Positions 5,444 through 6,923 of a stretch of 6,923 bases of DNA are shown here, piece after piece. The position numbers and the translations under genes were made by a program. The notes beneath the pieces were generated by a model. It had not been told where the DNA came from and did no database searches. It worked only from the letters and a program-made list of their open reading frames with translations. The stretch is from NCBI GenBank assembly GCA_038244055.1, contig JBBRTW010000399.1:1-6923 (forward strand), read 5' to 3'. Origin of the DNA: DASPKW01 sp038244055 (lineage in GTDB: Bacteria > Planctomycetota > Phycisphaerae > Tepidisphaerales > Tepidisphaeraceae). Every line of letters begins with the position of its first letter. The first letter of the stretch is position 1.

Positions 5444-6561
5444 ATGCGGGTTTGGCGATTTGCTTCTTGCGGCGCAGTTCGGCATCGATGAAGGGATCGA
5501 GTGCCCCGCGGTCCAGCACCGATTCGACATCGTGCGTTTCGACATTGGTGCGATGGTCTTTGACCCGGCGGTCATCCAGCACATAGGACCGAATCTGGCT
5601 GCCGAACCCAACCGACTTGGGATCGCCGACGATGTCGCGAAGTTCCTGATCGCGTTTGGCGGCCTCCAGGGCTTCGAGCTTGCTCTGGATGATGCCGATG
5701 GCAACCCGCTTGTTCTGCTGCTGAGAACGCTCGACCGAGCAGGTGACGACGATGCCGGTGGGGATGTGGGTGATGCGGACGGCTGTGGCGACTTTGTTCA
5801 CGTTCTGCCCGCCCGGGCCGGCGGCGCGGACGAAGGCGACGATATCGAGATCGGTTTCGGGGATGTCGGAGTTATCGAGGGCTTCGAACTCGGGGATGAC
5901 GTTCACCGAGGCGAAGGAAGTCTGCCGTTTTCCCTGGGCATTGAACGGGCTGGGCCGGACCAGGCGATGCACACCCGCTTCGGCCCGGAGATAGCCGAAG
6001 GCATATTGGCCTTTGACATGCAGGGTCACCGATTTGATGCCGGCCTGCTCACCAAACTGGCGGTCGATTTCGGAGACATCCCAGCCGCGGTTCTCGAAGA
6101 AGTACAGATACATCCGCAGGAGCATCTCGGCCCAGTCCTGGGCTTCGGTGCCCCCCTGTCCGGACTGGATGGTGAAGAAGCAGTCGCGGTAGTCGTTCTC
6201 CCCATCGAGCAGGGTCTGGAGCTCGACTTTCTCGCCCTTGCCCTCCAGGTCGGTGAGCATGCGGTCGGCCTCTTCGAGGGACTCCTGATCGGCCGCCTCG
6301 GTGGCCAGTTCGTAAAGGGCGCGGGTGTCCTCGATCCCTCTGAAGATCGTTTCAATCGGCTCGGTGACGGCGCGGATGACCTTCATCTCGGCGACGACGG
6401 CCTTGGCCTGCTCCTGTTTATTCCAGAAGTCAGTCTCCCCCATTTTCGATTCGAGTTCTTTTTTGCGGGCTAATTTAGATGGAAAGTCAAAGAGAGTCCC
6501 GGATGGCGATCATCCGGGCGCTGAGGTTTTCGATCGAGGTGGAAAGGTTGTCGTGGATCAT
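5442..6561 (-). CDS. prfB: Peptide chain release factor 2, made by programmed +1 frameshift
   Basis: RF2 ends translation at UGA and UAA codons in the ribosome. The gene is in two overlapping frames. The first runs from ATG 6561 for 24 codons (beginning MIHDNLSTSIENL) to TGA at 6489-6487. Skipping the T at 6489 continues as DFPSKLARKKELE and on to TAA at 5442, giving 372 residues, normal for RF2. The N-terminal domain ends with MGETDFW (40-46). The stop-codon-reading tripeptide Ser-Pro-Phe is at 204-206 in RPSPFNAQGKRQTSF, and Gly-Gly-Gln is at 250-252 in AAGPGGQNVNKVATAVRI, where the Gln is used for peptide release; these positions nearly coincide with E. coli RF2. The variant GPGGQNVNK differs from the common GAGGQHVN. 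When RF2 is scarce the ribosome shifts and makes more RF2, so the gene is self-regulated. No Shine-Dalgarno site precedes the ATG. Annotation without the shift would wrongly start at 6443. Confidence 0.96.
6486..6501 (-). promoter_or_regulatory. prfB: RF2 programmed +1 frameshift site
   Basis: The minus strand reads CTT-TGA-C at 6492-6486, the canonical slippery codon and stop of bacterial prfB, where tRNA-Leu slips from CUU to UUU. TGA is codon 25 here; it is codon 26 in E. coli. Upstream, where E. coli has AGG-GGG-TAT before the CTT, this gene has CGG-GAC-TCT, so the SD-like stimulator keeps only a GGGA core at nearly the same spacing. Confidence 0.93.
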
Positions 6562-6569
6562 ACGAGGCC

Positions 6570-6598
6570 ATTCTACGGGAGGGGAGGCGGAATGTACA
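6570..6598 (-). promoter_or_regulatory. Candidate prfB promoter giving a nearly leaderless mRNA
   Basis: On the minus strand TGTACA (6598-6593) and TAGAAT (6575-6570) are separated by exactly 17 bases; they match TTGACA at four of six and TATAAT at five of six positions. Only eight bases (6569-6562) separate the -10 box from the ATG at 6561, so transcription would start at or within a base or two of the start codon. This fits the lack of a Shine-Dalgarno site there. Confidence 0.45.
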
Positions 6599-6659
6599 CG
6601 ATGGCACACTGCACCCCGTCCCATCTTCCAGGGCAATCGCAGGTAACTCCTATGGCATC

Positions 6660-6743
6660 GATTTCCGATTGCGGATTGCGGATTGCGGATTGAAAACCGC
6701 ATTTCGATCCGCAATCCACAATCCGCAATCCGAAATCCGCAAT
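6660..6743. repeat. Inverted pair of GATTGCG heptamer arrays
   Basis: The left arm is a period-7 array at 6660-6692: one variant unit GATTTCC, then GATTGCG three times and a partial GATTG. After a 16-base spacer the right arm (6709-6743) holds five units in the opposite sense: CCGCAAT, CCACAAT, CCGCAAT, CCGAAAT, CCGCAAT. The arms are complementary over at least 25 bases with few mismatches and could form a strong hairpin about 60 bases upstream of the prfB promoter. The arrangement parallels the inverted CGAA arrays at 2591-2757. Confidence 0.85.
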
Positions 6744-6802
6744 TGTTGCCCACTTCATGCCACATGCGATTGCCCTCTCCCATCTTCCCACCCGCCACTT
6801 TA

Positions 6803-6823
6803 AGTTTTTAGTTTTTAGTTTTC
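6803..6823. repeat. Heptamer tandem repeat, word AGTTTTT, three units
   Basis: Units AGTTTTT (6803-6809), AGTTTTT (6810-6816) and AGTTTTC (6817-6823) are contiguous. This is an A+T-rich island in a G+C-rich spacer. With only three units chance is possible, but the period matches the other arrays in the window. Confidence 0.55.
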
Positions 6824-6869
6824 TTGACCTTCCCGAACTCTCCTACCTCCCTCCCCTCCAGCACTCCAG

Positions 6870-6880
6870 CCCCCCCCCCC
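6870..6880. repeat. Homopolymer run of eleven C (G11 on the minus strand)
   Basis: An uninterrupted run of eleven C lies in a pyrimidine-rich spacer. Such runs are prone to replication slippage and sequencing error. It lies outside any recognised gene, about 310 bases upstream of prfB. Confidence 0.8.
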
Positions 6881-6923
6881 TCTCGCAACCGAGCTCCGAA
6901 GAAAGGGCGCTCGCGGCGGCGGT

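Larger units (their letters stand above)
6562..6923. other. Gene-free spacer upstream of prfB
   Basis: No protein-coding stretch with recognisable character is present. Apart from the prfB promoter candidate it holds an inverted heptamer array, a short AGTTTTT array, a pyrimidine-rich stretch on the plus strand (about 6824-6884) and a run of eleven C. The last bases (6890-6911) can form a small hairpin, with GAGC at 6890-6893 and GCTC at 6908-6911 at its base, without a T-run. The neighbouring gene beyond 6923 is not visible. Confidence 0.6.

Noticed and set aside
5460..6473. Open frame of 337 codons on the plus strand
   Set aside because: It lies fully antisense to prfB, whose RF2 identity is certain. 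It is a by-product of G/C-rich third positions and shows no recognisable protein motif.
6562..6798. N-terminal extension of the prfB leader frame to ATG 6798
   Set aside because: The extension translates the heptamer repeats and the spacer. ATG 6561 gives a leader length and sequence typical of RF2.

Overview
The window reads as a stretch of a G+C-rich bacterial chromosome in which every recognisable gene lies on the minus strand. It most resembles an uncultured Planctomycetota or related PVC-group genome. That assignment is an inference from the repeat-filled spacers, the weak or missing Shine-Dalgarno sites of some genes, and the style of the proteins. No rRNA, tRNA, CRISPR array or transposase is visible.

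Layout in the direction of transcription (right to left): 6923-6562 is a gene-free spacer with a G11 tract, short heptamer tandem repeats, an inverted heptamer hairpin and a promoter that would give a nearly leaderless prfB mRNA. prfB (release factor 2) follows at 6561-5442 and needs a programmed +1 frameshift at a CTT-TGA-C site after codon 24. Next is a small nitroreductase (5324-4809), then a 409-base lower-G+C spacer (4808-4400) that may hold a decayed plus-strand coding remnant. A metal-dependent amidohydrolase (4399-3524) is followed 26 bases later by a lipoprotein of unknown function (3497-2817), probably as one operon. A 310-base spacer (2816-2507) made almost wholly of three repeat families precedes a GNAT acetyltransferase (2506-2105). 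A 139-base spacer with another heptamer repeat leads to two overlapping paralogous multi-pass membrane proteins (1965-832 and 844 to beyond base 1).

The genes do not form one clear pathway. prfB is the housekeeping anchor; the others look like small independent units. Two points stand out. The RF2 frameshift site is intact but its upstream SD-like stimulator is degenerate. The spacers carry period-7 repeats with a different word in each place: GGGTTCA, CGAAATC-like, TTCATCC, GATTGCG and AGTTTTT. Some are arranged as inverted pairs, one stretch is period 9, and one array directly abuts a start codon and supplies the upstream in-frame stop. No clearly new multi-gene system could be supported from the sequence.
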